23,526 nt of DNA from CAZHUM01 sp046484045 (GTDB lineage Archaea > Thermoplasmatota > Thermoplasmata > Halarchaeoplasmatales > Halarchaeoplasmataceae): the NCBI GenBank assembly GCA_046484045.1, contig JAWOBZ010000029.1, forward strand, positions 1-23,526, written 5' to 3'. Numbering within the stretch: position 1 is the first letter of the stretch; each line of letters begins with the position of its first letter. Positions 14,680-22,470 of this stretch are shown here, piece by piece. The notes under the pieces are model-generated. The model did not search any database. It saw only the letters and a list, made by a program, of their open reading frames with translations, and had not been told where the DNA came from. The translations under genes were made by a program, and so were the position numbers.

Positions 14680-15115
14680 CTTCTACGGGACATCCATCAA
14701 TGTGGCATTCCGGGATCAATTTTCCGTGGGGACATCTTTTTGGCGCACCCAACCGCTTGCACATCTCGTTTATCATATCGATATCGAATATATGCTCCAT
14801 CTGGCACGCCTTCTCGTGTATCTTATCTTCGTCGATGGAAAAATATTGATCCAAGAAAACTTCGAGCACCCTGTGTGTACGGACGATCCGTTCACCTATC
14901 TTCCTGCCCTCCTCGGTCAATCTCACCCCGTAATATGGTTCGTATGTGATGTATCCCTCCTCCTCCAATACAGGAAGGACTTCGGTAACCGTGGGAGGAG
15001 ACAGACCTATATGACCGGCGATCTCACCTGTCTTCACGCTCTCCTTTTCTTCATCTTTCTGAAGAGCCAACTTGAATATGGCTTCCATGTACTCCTCGAT
15101 GGTTTCTTTATTCAT
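14672..15115 (-). CDS. DtxR/MntR-family metal-dependent transcriptional regulator
   Basis: A 147-residue regulator: winged helix ~5-75 (EEYMEAIFKLAL, KTGEIAGHIGLSPPTVTEVL as recognition helix region, YEPYYGVRLTEEGR wing) and metal/dimer domain ~76-147 with RTHRVLEVFL, CQMEH (C104, E107, H108) and RCPHGKLIP. It lacks the SH3-like third domain, as MntR and many archaeal members do. It is the first gene of the feo operon, so autoregulation of the whole operon is likely. A TATA box sits ~26 bp upstream of the ATG at 15115 (leaderless), with a DtxR-box-like palindrome directly upstream. With metal bound such proteins normally repress uptake genes; that is inferred here. Confidence 0.92.
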   Translation of the reverse strand: MNKETIEEYMEAIFKLALQKDEEKESVKTGEIAGHIGLSPPTVTEVLPVLEEEGYITYEPYYGVRLTEEGRKIGERIVRTHRVLEVFLDQYFSIDEDKIHEKACQMEHIFDIDMINEMCKRLGAPKRCPHGKLIPECHIDGCPVEGD

Positions 15116-15134
15116 AGATAGTGATTGTTAGAAA

Positions 15135-15146
15135 GGTTTATTAAAC
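15135..15146 (-). promoter_or_regulatory. TATA box of the feo operon
   Basis: GTTTAATAAACC on the minus strand, centred about 26 bp upstream of the ATG at 15115, which predicts a leaderless first gene. Confidence 0.55.
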
Positions 15147-15164
15147 TTTTCGGTTAACCTAAAA
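15147..15164 (-). promoter_or_regulatory. DtxR/IdeR-box-like operator of the feo operon
   Basis: The palindrome TTTTCGGTTAACCTAAAA is perfect except for one base pair. Its minus-strand read contains TTAGGTTAACC, which matches the TTAGGTTA half-site known for the bacterial DtxR/IdeR family. It directly abuts the TATA box, over the expected BRE/TFB region. Bound repressor would block initiation. Confidence 0.6.
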
Positions 15165-15201
15165 ATTACTTCCCTTCGATCTCATATGAAACAAAAATAT
15201 A

Positions 15202-15276
15202 TAGCGGGGAGTGGATTTGAACCACTGATCTCCGGGTTATGAGCCCGACGGGATCTCCTGGCTACCCTACCCCGCT
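15202..15276 (-). tRNA. Initiator tRNA-Met (anticodon CAT)
   Basis: The minus strand folds as a full cloverleaf. The acceptor stem AGCGGGG pairs with CCCCGCT, followed by discriminator A at 15202. The anticodon loop CTCATAA is flanked by GGG and CCC. The T arm is AGTGG-TTCAAAT-CCACT. Three consecutive G-C pairs at the base of the anticodon loop and an A1-U72 first pair are the initiator hallmarks. CCA is not encoded and I see no intron. A TATA-like CCATAAATCA (15291-15300) upstream could serve as its promoter. Confidence 0.93.
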
Positions 15277-15406
15277 CTGAAGATTCAACCTGATTTATGG
15301 AAAGTATTGCGCCTTTCCAGATACCGATGGAGATGTATAAAATAATGTATTATTATAATCTTTCCCCCGCAGCTTCATCATATTTTATCCCTATCGATGA
15401 AAAATG

Positions 15407-15414
15407 TATATATA
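15407..15414 (+). promoter_or_regulatory. TATA box of the ferritin-like gene
   Basis: TATATATA, centred 26 bp upstream of the ATG at 15437, which predicts a leaderless message. Confidence 0.6.
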
Positions 15415-15436
15415 TCGTTCTTGATTAGATAAACCG

Positions 15437-15937
15437 ATGGCAGAGAATGAAATCGTCATAGACGATATCGATGAAGTCGCTTCACTTCTCAGTAGAGCGT
15501 ATTGGTTCGAAGAGGAATTCGAGCAAACTACTCAATGGGATGGGTATTATTCAATGGATGAGAAATATAGAGATCTGATTTTCCAACTTTCACACGAATC
15601 CGAAGGTCACAAAAGGCAGATCAAAAAGATAATAAAAAATCTCGAAGGTATAGAGCTGGAAGATATAATGAAAGATGCTTCGACTAAGAAAAATGTAGAA
15701 GTAACCAAATCCCGTTATGATGAAGAGGTATTAGGAGGTATAATGAAAAACGATATGCTTGCGCGTGACCTTTACGCTAGATTGATCAAACACGTGAGCA
15801 AAGACTTATTAGAAGAACGTTGGACTGGGGATGATCCGGAGGAATTTTTCAAGATACTGGCGAAATTGATATTAGACGAGAAAAGGCACATCGATATGGT
15901 AAAACCCTACGTGGGGAAACTCGAACGCATCACGTGA
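15437..15937 (+). CDS. Ferritin-like (rubrerythrin-fold) diiron protein
   Basis: A 166-residue all-helical cytosolic protein with a ferritin-like four-helix pattern. Candidate iron ligands are E25-E27 in YWFEEEFEQ (helix 1), E54/E56 and H58 in LSHESEGHKRQ (helix 2), a third helix DMLARDLYARLIKH, and E148xxH151 in LDEKRHIDM (helix 4). The helix 2 spacing (Glu to His by 2 or 4 rather than 3) is slightly unusual. There is no rubredoxin-like Cys tail, so it is not a full rubrerythrin. A role in iron storage, peroxide reduction or another diiron reaction is possible. Proximity to the feo operon, with divergent promoters and the tRNA between, suggests an iron-related function, but no DtxR-like box is obvious before this gene. 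Confidence 0.75.
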   Translation: MAENEIVIDDIDEVASLLSRAYWFEEEFEQTTQWDGYYSMDEKYRDLIFQLSHESEGHKRQIKKIIKNLEGIELEDIMKDASTKKNVEVTKSRYDEEVLGGIMKNDMLARDLYARLIKHVSKDLLEERWTGDDPEEFFKILAKLILDEKRHIDMVKPYVGKLERIT

Positions 15938-15938
15938 T

Positions 15939-17642
15939 TCATGTCCTTTTGAACCATTTTTTCATCTCTTTTTCGTCGAAACTGATGACAGTGGGTCTGC
16001 CGTGGGGGCACGTGTACGGATTATCGCATCCGCCCAGCTCCTGAACCAACTTTTTTGCGTTTGTAACCGAGATGACATCTCCAGAAGTTATAGATGAGTG
16101 GCACGCCATGTACCTGATCACCTCTTCCTTCCTCTCTTCCAAGCTGTTGTTTTTCATCTCCATGATTTCGTCCAGTATATCATGGATTATATCCACGTCC
16201 TGCATCTCTCCCATGACTACGGGTACGCTCCTGATCCGGAATGTGGTCTTACCGAACTCCTCGACTTTGAAACCGAGATTTTCTATCAGGTCGCCGTTCG
16301 CACGGAGGACGGCTGCCTGTCTAGGCTTTAACTCCACCGTGAATGGACTAACCAAACTCTGTGCACCTCTTTCATCCCCATATATAGACTTGATACGTTC
16401 GTAGTTGATCCTCTCGTGGGCGGCGTGCTGGTCTATGACCATCATACCCTCTGCAGTTTCCGCAACGATATACAGGTCATTCACTATCCCTACTATCCTC
16501 ATCTCGGGCAGTGAAGTCTTATCTACTCTCTCTTCTCTGCCCACCTCCAAATGACTCTGGCCAAGTGAGAGATCCTTCTGATTTTTTTCCTCGCTTTCTC
16601 CTTTTTCTTCCTTCTCCCCCTCCTTGCCATCGGTTTTTCTATCCGGAATCAGATCCTGGTCATGAAATGATCCTCTGATCGCAGCGATCAATTCTTCCTG
16701 AAGCTTTCTCTCCTCCCTGAAGCGTATCTTCGTTTTCGTCGGATGGACGTTCACATCGATAAGGGATCCGTCGAGTTCCAATTTGAGCACACATATCGGA
16801 TATCTGTGTTTGAAAAGTAAAGTCCCGTATCCCTTTACCACAGAGTCCTTGAGCAGTTTGTTGTTCACGTATCTACCGTTCACGTAAGTGTAGATGTGGC
16901 TTCGAGTTGATCTTGTAAAATCAGGCTTTGATAGATATCCTTCCAGTCTGAAAATCTCATTCTCATGGGATACGTGTACCATGTTCTTAGCGAGCTCTTT
17001 CCCGTAGATATCCCGAATATTCTCTAAAAGTGACTTTGATTTTGGTGTAGAGATGAGTTCGTTGCCATCGTGTACGAGCTGAAAACTGATCTCCGGGTGA
17101 GCGAGGGCATATCTGGTCACAACTTCACTGACGTGGGCCAACTCCGTGCTTTTTTTCTTCAGGTATTTCCTTCTTGCAGGCGTATTGTAGAACAGTTCTC
17201 TGACCTCCACGGTAGTTCCTACGGGTGCACCGATGCTTCCGAGCTCCTTTTTCTCACCCCCGTGAATTATCATCTCGGTCGCCTCGACGTCCTCCTCTCT
17301 TTTTGTAACCACCCTTACCTTGGACACTGCGGCGATACTTGGTAATGCTTCTCCTCTAAACCCCAGTGTCCTTAGGTCGTCTAGATCCTGGATGTCATCG
17401 ATTTTACTTGTCGCGTGCTTTTCAAAGGCCAGTTCAACCTCGTCCCTGCCCATCCCACTTCCGTTATCGATGACTTTGATGAGGTCTCTTCCACCGTCTT
17501 TGACCTCTATCTTTATGTCATCCGCACCGGCGTCCATGGAATTCTCTATCAGCTCTTTAACAACGGAAGCCGGTCTTTCGATAACCTCTCCAGCGGCGAT
17601 CTGGTTCACCGTCTGTGGCGACAGTATCTTGATCCCATCCAT
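15939..17642 (-). CDS. mutL: DNA mismatch repair protein MutL (endonuclease-type)
   Basis: A 567-residue MutL that couples MutS mismatch recognition to strand incision. The GHKL ATPase motifs are complete: KELIENSMDAGA (E33, N34), DNGSGM (~59), GFRGEALPSI (~93), and FYNTPARRKYL. NVHPTK marks the end of the transducer domain. A low-complexity Glu/Lys linker (~335-360) follows. The C-terminal domain has the endonuclease motif DQHAAHERINYE (~403-414) plus ACHSSITSGD and CPHGRPT, so this should be a nicking MutL rather than the E. coli methyl-directed type. The ATG overlaps the mutS stop by one base (TGATG), so the two are co-translated. Its 3' end stops 1 nt short of the convergent ferritin-like gene. 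Confidence 0.97.
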   Translation of the reverse strand: MDGIKILSPQTVNQIAAGEVIERPASVVKELIENSMDAGADDIKIEVKDGGRDLIKVIDNGSGMGRDEVELAFEKHATSKIDDIQDLDDLRTLGFRGEALPSIAAVSKVRVVTKREEDVEATEMIIHGGEKKELGSIGAPVGTTVEVRELFYNTPARRKYLKKKSTELAHVSEVVTRYALAHPEISFQLVHDGNELISTPKSKSLLENIRDIYGKELAKNMVHVSHENEIFRLEGYLSKPDFTRSTRSHIYTYVNGRYVNNKLLKDSVVKGYGTLLFKHRYPICVLKLELDGSLIDVNVHPTKTKIRFREERKLQEELIAAIRGSFHDQDLIPDRKTDGKEGEKEEKGESEEKNQKDLSLGQSHLEVGREERVDKTSLPEMRIVGIVNDLYIVAETAEGMMVIDQHAAHERINYERIKSIYGDERGAQSLVSPFTVELKPRQAAVLRANGDLIENLGFKVEEFGKTTFRIRSVPVVMGEMQDVDIIHDILDEIMEMKNNSLEERKEEVIRYMACHSSITSGDVISVTNAKKLVQELGGCDNPYTCPHGRPTVISFDEKEMKKWFKRT

Positions 17643-20239
17643 CAGGACTCCTCCAGTTCTTTCTTCAGCTTCCAGAGTTCGTTCAGTGCTTCCAAGGGGG
17701 TCATGTTCTCGACGTCGATGTTTCTCATCTTCTCAACTATCGGATGCGACTCTTTCGAAGAGCCGTTCTCCACGTCGAAAACTACCTGTGTGAATTTCGG
17801 TCCGGGCTGGTGCTCCATCTTGATGGTGTGTTCATCTTCGATCTGATTCAGCACTTCATTCGCCCTTTGCACCACGGGTTCTGGCACCCCTGCCAACGAG
17901 GCAACGTGCACACCGTAGCTCTCGTCTGTGTGACCGTCCCGTACTTTTCTCAAGAAGGTCACATCGCCGCCGTGCTCTTTCGTGGCGACGTGAAGGTTCT
18001 TCACATTCTCCAGTGACTTCTCCAGTTCGGTAAGCTCGTGGTAGTGAGTGGCAAACAGTGTCTTCGACTTGACCTCCTTGGATATGTACTCCGTGGCAGC
18101 CCATGCGATGCTCAAACCGTCGAATGTGCTCGTTCCACTGCCGATCTCATCCAGTAGGATCAGACTGTTTTCCGATGCATTGTGAAGTATGTTGGCCAAC
18201 TCGACCATCTCGACCATGAACGTTGACTGCCCTTTTACCAGAGCGTCGGTGGAGCCGACCCTCGTGAAGATGCGGTCCACTACGCCTATGTGTGCATCCT
18301 CTGCGGGGACAAAACTTCCGACCTGAGCCATGAGAGTGATAAGAGCGATCTGACGCATGTAGGTGGACTTACCAGACATGTTCGGACCTGTGATTATTGC
18401 GAAATTATTTTTACTCATATCCAGATATGCATCGTTGGGCACGAAATTGTCGATTGTCTTCTCCACCACGGGATGCCTGCCCTCCCGGATCTCGATACGA
18501 CCGTCCTCACCTATATCCGGTTTGTTGTAATCGTTCCTGATGGCAGCGTGTGAGAACGTGGAAAGCACGTCCAGTTCAGCCAGGGCTGAAGCGGTCTTCT
18601 GGAATCTCTCGGATTCTTTTCCGACCTCATCTCGAAGTTCACAGAAGATATCGTATTCCAGAGCCTCCATCTTCTCCTCTGCACTTATTATCTCGTCCTC
18701 TTTCTTCTTCAGCTCCGGCGTGTAGTACCTCTCGCTGTTCTTCAAGGTCTGCTTTCTGGAATAGTCATCGGGGACCATGTCCATCTGGGTCTTGGGCACT
18801 TCGATGTAGTAACCGTGCACTTTGTTGAATCCGACTTTAAGTTTAGAGATGCCGGTCCTTTCTCTCTCATCCTTTTCCAGGGAGTTAATCCAATCTTTGC
18901 CCTGTGAAGTCAGCTCTTTGAGCTCATCTAGTGTTTCGTCGTAGCCCTCCTTGATTATACCTCCTTCCTTGACGGTGATCGGCGGGTCGTTCACCAACGC
19001 ACTGGATATGGTCTCTCTGATATCCTCGATGGGGTCGATCCTTTTCCGTGTATCTATTAATTTACCGCTCTCCACATCGGATAATTTCTCAATTATGGGT
19101 GGTATAAGCCTTAGAACATTACGGATGGCAAGCAGATCTCTCGCGTTGGCATTGCCGTAGACCACCCTGGAGATGAGCCTCTCGATATCCGCCATGTCGC
19201 CCATCTGCTCTCTTATATCGTCTCTTAGGAAGAGGGACTTCGACAGCTCTTCTACCGCATCCAGCCGTTCCTGCATCCGATCGTGATCCAGAAGGGGCTG
19301 CTGAAGCCAGTTCCTGAGTTTCCTGGACCCCATAGCCGTCATCGTTTCGTCCAGGACTTCCAGAAGCGTGCCTTTCTTACCGCTCTCCCTGATACTTTTG
19401 AATATCTCTAGATTTTTTATCGTGGTGGAATCGATTATCATGAATTCGTCGTTGGAATAGAACCTTACCCGTTTGATATACTTCAAAGTGCGCTTTTGAG
19501 TATCTTTCAGATAGTCCAAAACAGCACCGGATGCTCTTACAGCCGAGTCGTGGTCTTCCAGGCCCAGGGGTTCCAAACTCTTTATTCCAAAATGATCCTT
19601 TAAAGTAACTTCCGCAGTTTTATAGCGGAAAGAATCTGCTGTGTGACCGTGTATCATCATGTCCAGTTCGCACTTCAGACGGTCAACGAATTCATTATCA
19701 TCCAAACCCTCCGGGTCGATTACGCACTCAGCCGGTTCGTACCTCAGTATCTCGGATATCAACTCCCCTTCTTTATCGACTTCCGTGACGTGGAAATCCC
19801 CTGTCGATATATCTACAACAGATATACCGTATTCCTCTTCCCCTCTGTACACGCACATCAGGTAGTTGTTTCCCTTACCCTCGATCAGCCCTTCGTCGAT
19901 GACCGTACCAGGTGTGACAACACGGACCACTTCCCTTTTGACGATCCCCTTCGCTTCCTTGGGATCCTCCACTTGTTCTGCTATAGCCACGGTGTAACCC
20001 TTTTTGATCATCCTCTGGAGATATGAATCTACGGAGTGATAGGGCACACCGGCCATGGGCATTGGATCTTCTTTACCCTTGTCCCGTGTAGTCAAAACGA
20101 TGTCCAATTCTTTGGAAGCTATCTTGGCGTCCTTTTCGAACATCTCGTAGAAATCTCCCATCCTGAAGAACACTATGGAATCGGGATATCTCTCTTTGAT
20201 ATCGTAGTATTGTTTCATCATCGGTGTGGGATCGCTCAT
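17642..20239 (-). CDS. mutS: DNA mismatch recognition protein MutS (MutS1)
   Basis: A full-length 865-residue MutS1. The N-terminal mismatch domain carries Phe-x-Glu as GDFYEMF (F30, E32), which inserts at mispairs and separates MutS1 from MutS2. Core, lever and clamp domains follow (e.g. KVGFNKVHGYYIEVPK). The ABC-type ATPase has Walker A GPNMSGKST (~617-625), Walker B/signature LLDEIGSGTSTFDG and the switch ATHYHELTELE. The C-terminal helix-turn-helix dimer region ends in WKLKKELEES. The ATG at 20239 has AAAGGAGAT about 9 nt upstream, and a TATA-like box at 20278-20287 gives a short leader. MutS-MutL pairs are patchy in archaea and are usually regarded as acquired from bacteria. Confidence 0.97.
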   Translation of the reverse strand: MSDPTPMMKQYYDIKERYPDSIVFFRMGDFYEMFEKDAKIASKELDIVLTTRDKGKEDPMPMAGVPYHSVDSYLQRMIKKGYTVAIAEQVEDPKEAKGIVKREVVRVVTPGTVIDEGLIEGKGNNYLMCVYRGEEEYGISVVDISTGDFHVTEVDKEGELISEILRYEPAECVIDPEGLDDNEFVDRLKCELDMMIHGHTADSFRYKTAEVTLKDHFGIKSLEPLGLEDHDSAVRASGAVLDYLKDTQKRTLKYIKRVRFYSNDEFMIIDSTTIKNLEIFKSIRESGKKGTLLEVLDETMTAMGSRKLRNWLQQPLLDHDRMQERLDAVEELSKSLFLRDDIREQMGDMADIERLISRVVYGNANARDLLAIRNVLRLIPPIIEKLSDVESGKLIDTRKRIDPIEDIRETISSALVNDPPITVKEGGIIKEGYDETLDELKELTSQGKDWINSLEKDERERTGISKLKVGFNKVHGYYIEVPKTQMDMVPDDYSRKQTLKNSERYYTPELKKKEDEIISAEEKMEALEYDIFCELRDEVGKESERFQKTASALAELDVLSTFSHAAIRNDYNKPDIGEDGRIEIREGRHPVVEKTIDNFVPNDAYLDMSKNNFAIITGPNMSGKSTYMRQIALITLMAQVGSFVPAEDAHIGVVDRIFTRVGSTDALVKGQSTFMVEMVELANILHNASENSLILLDEIGSGTSTFDGLSIAWAATEYISKEVKSKTLFATHYHELTELEKSLENVKNLHVATKEHGGDVTFLRKVRDGHTDESYGVHVASLAGVPEPVVQRANEVLNQIEDEHTIKMEHQPGPKFTQVVFDVENGSSKESHPIVEKMRNIDVENMTPLEALNELWKLKKELEES

Positions 20240-20277
20240 GTAAAGTATATCTCCTTTCAGAAGTCAATGAAGAAGCG

Positions 20278-20287
20278 ATTAATAAAG
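20278..20287 (-). promoter_or_regulatory. TATA-like box of the mutSL operon
   Basis: CTTTATTAAT on the minus strand, about 44 bp upstream of the mutS ATG. It predicts a leader of about 18 nt that still contains the GGAGAT Shine-Dalgarno. Confidence 0.45.
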
Positions 20288-20362
20288 CTTTTTTAAGAAA
20301 AAGAAAGAAGGGTATAAGATGATTCTTAAAGGATACATTTCATAAAATATGATAGATTTAGA

Positions 20363-20373
20363 TAAAATATAAA
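20363..20373 (+). promoter_or_regulatory. TATA box of the REC-PAS regulator gene
   Basis: TAAAATATAAA predicts a start near 20394. That excludes the upstream ATG at 20375 and supports the ATG at 20408. Confidence 0.5.
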
Positions 20374-20407
20374 TATGTTCACCTGGGTTAAACATCGGGT
20401 ATTATTC

Positions 20408-21613
20408 ATGAAAGTGATATTCGTAGACGACGATTCTGGCTTCCTCGATCAGGCTAAATTCGTGCTCGAAAAGAACGACCCTAAGATGGATGTCGTACCT
20501 ATACAGAGTGGAAACGAGGCTTTAGAGTATCTAGAGGAGAACGAAGCTGATATCGTCGTTTCCGATTACAAGATGCCGGAGATGGACGGCCTAGAACTGC
20601 TTAAAAAATTAAGGGAAAAAGACCATGAGATGCCGTTCATCATATTTACTGGAAAGGGTAGGGAAGAGATCGCTATGAAAGCCCTCAACCTAGGTGCGGA
20701 CAGATACTTTAGAAAGGGCGGCGACCCCATGGCACAGTACGAGATGTTGGCCCAAGCGATAAACCAGGAAGTTACACATTATAGAACGAAAAAATCTCAC
20801 AAAAACATCGAATCCAAGCTGAAAAGAAGTGAACAAAAATACAGATCGGTCTTCCAAAATATCGGGTTAGCGATGGTTACTCTGAAGAAAGATGGTACGA
20901 TATCATTAGCTAACTCAAAATTCGAGAATTTAAGTAGGTATTCAAGAGATGAGCTAGAAGGAAAAAGGAATTGGTTCAGGTTCGTGAGCGACGAGGATAA
21001 AGAGAGGGTGAAAAAATATCATGATTTGAGGAATGTAGATGAATCCATGGCTCCAAGCAGCTATGAATTCAGGCTTGTGGATAAGGTCAATAAAGAAAAA
21101 TACGTTTTGGCTACTCTCTCGAAGATACCAGATGAAGACGAAACGATCCTCACTCTTTACGATTTCACGGAATTCGAGCAGACAATCCAAGAATTCAAAA
21201 ATCTCGAAGAAGCTTTCAAAGACAAAGATCTAGACGAAGTTGAGAGCGAGATTATTAACTCTATAGAGGAGCTGTTTACAAAAGAAGGTATCAAAACAGC
21301 TATCAAGGATTGGTGTTTGGATGAATTGATATTGTTACTAATAAAGAGTGAAGATGGTGCGACTGGGAAAGAATTGATGTCCGGATTGAAAGACCTATTC
21401 GGAATAAACTTGAGTTCAAGCATCGTCTATCCAAGGCTTCACGACCTACAGGACGATGGGGTACTCTCCATAAACGAAAGAATCAGGTCTAAAGAGTACG
21501 TTTTTAAAGATGAAAAGAAAGCAGACGAGATGATCAATAGAAAATTGAAGCAGCTATTCGGTATATATGGGATCATGAAGCTCCTGCGCTCTAAAGTAAA
21601 CAGAAGAGAGTAA
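20408..21613 (+). CDS. REC-PAS-winged-helix regulator (response regulator with PadR-like C-terminus)
   Basis: A 401-residue protein in three parts. The REC domain (~1-120) has acidic pocket VDDD (D7-D9), phospho-acceptor D53 in VVSDYKMPEMDG, T81 in FTGKG and K103 in RYFRKGGDP, so it should be phosphorylatable. The PAS domain (~140-255) begins KYRSVFQNIGLAM. The C-terminal region (~300-385), WCLDELILLLIKSEDGATGKE and the following SSSIVYPRLHDLQDDGVLS, looks like a PadR-type winged helix. There is no histidine kinase core, so it is a soluble output protein needing a kinase encoded elsewhere. I choose the ATG at 20408, not 20375, because a TATA box overlaps the region just before 20375 and the REC domain begins at MKVIFVDDD. 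The SRAP gene follows after 22 nt. Confidence 0.85.
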   Translation: MKVIFVDDDSGFLDQAKFVLEKNDPKMDVVPIQSGNEALEYLEENEADIVVSDYKMPEMDGLELLKKLREKDHEMPFIIFTGKGREEIAMKALNLGADRYFRKGGDPMAQYEMLAQAINQEVTHYRTKKSHKNIESKLKRSEQKYRSVFQNIGLAMVTLKKDGTISLANSKFENLSRYSRDELEGKRNWFRFVSDEDKERVKKYHDLRNVDESMAPSSYEFRLVDKVNKEKYVLATLSKIPDEDETILTLYDFTEFEQTIQEFKNLEEAFKDKDLDEVESEIINSIEELFTKEGIKTAIKDWCLDELILLLIKSEDGATGKELMSGLKDLFGINLSSSIVYPRLHDLQDDGVLSINERIRSKEYVFKDEKKADEMINRKLKQLFGIYGIMKLLRSKVNRRE

Positions 21614-21635
21614 TTTTGGAGGAAAGGGGGATTAG

Positions 21636-22373
21636 ATGTGCTTCAACTATTCCTTAAATAAAAAACCTGAATACTTGGAAGAGCGGTTCGATGCAGAATT
21701 CGTAGATAAAAACGGATATGAAAGGATCTACCAAGTATCCGCTTTCAGCGACGTTGACCTTCCGGTTATAACGAATAAAAAGCCGGGTAAGATCAGCTTC
21801 TTCAAGTGGGGGTTGGTTCCTTTCTGGGTCAAGAACATGGAGCAGGCGAATGATATGGCTAGTAAAACAAAGAATGCTAGAGCTGAGAGTATATTCGAAA
21901 AACCCGCTTTTAGAGCTGCTGCAGGTAAAAGAAGATGCTTGATCCTAGCTGACGGGTTCTTCGAGTGGAGGGAAGTGGGTGGTAAAAAATATCCTTACTA
22001 CATCAAACTCAAGAACGACGATGCATTCGCTTTTGCGGGTGTATGGGAGAGGTGGAACAATAAGGCAGAGGATACTGAGGTTTACAGCTATTCGTTGGTC
22101 ACGACGGAAGCAAATCCTTTACTCGCAAATATCCACAACACAAAAAAGAGGATGCCTGTTATCTTGATTGAAGAGAACGAAAAACGGTGGCTCGAGAGTG
22201 ATGTATCAGAAGAAGATGCCAAAGATATCCTTGTTCCGTATCCGGAAGACAAGATGGAGGCCTATACCATCTCTAAGATCATCACCGATACAAACTTCCA
22301 GATCAACAGTCCTGAAGTTTTAGAACCGCATGATTATCCGGAGTTGAATACGAAGCAGGAGAAGCTTTTCTGA
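21636..22373 (+). CDS. SRAP-domain abasic-site DNA-protein crosslink protein (HMCES/YedK type)
   Basis: A 245-residue SRAP protein. The family shields abasic sites in single-stranded DNA by a thiazolidine crosslink through Cys2. All hallmarks are present: Cys2 directly after the initiator Met, NARAES (N80, R82, E84), LADGFFEW (E110), and HNTKKRMP (H167). Because Cys2 must become the N-terminal residue, the ATG at 21636 is certain; it is preceded by GGAGG and GGGGG stretches within the 22-nt gap after the REC-PAS gene. Co-transcription with that regulator is likely. With mutSL just across a divergent promoter this forms a small DNA-repair neighbourhood. The old name, SOS response-associated peptidase, does not imply an SOS system here. 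Confidence 0.93.
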   Translation: MCFNYSLNKKPEYLEERFDAEFVDKNGYERIYQVSAFSDVDLPVITNKKPGKISFFKWGLVPFWVKNMEQANDMASKTKNARAESIFEKPAFRAAAGKRRCLILADGFFEWREVGGKKYPYYIKLKNDDAFAFAGVWERWNNKAEDTEVYSYSLVTTEANPLLANIHNTKKRMPVILIEENEKRWLESDVSEEDAKDILVPYPEDKMEAYTISKIITDTNFQINSPEVLEPHDYPELNTKQEKLF

Positions 22374-22394
22374 AACGAGCTTATTGATATGTTT

Positions 22395-22421
22395 GGTTTC
22401 ATTAAATTATATATATGAACC
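22395..22421 (+). promoter_or_regulatory. AT-rich promoter with flanking inverted arms before the surface-protein gene
   Basis: GGTTTCAT and ATGAACC are near-inverted arms around the AT-rich core TTAAATTATATAT, which holds a TATA box (~22406-22416). The predicted start is near 22438, giving a ~33-nt leader with a GGAGG Shine-Dalgarno. A regulatory role for the arms is only a suggestion. Confidence 0.35.
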
Positions 22422-22470
22422 ATACTATTAATGTAATAAAATTCGATAATAATTCGACGGAGGATAAAAT

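Noticed and set aside
20319..20345. 8-codon open frame (ATG to TAA) upstream of the REC-PAS gene, as a possible leader peptide
   Set aside because: The better TATA box lies downstream of it (20363-20373), so it should not be in the transcript.
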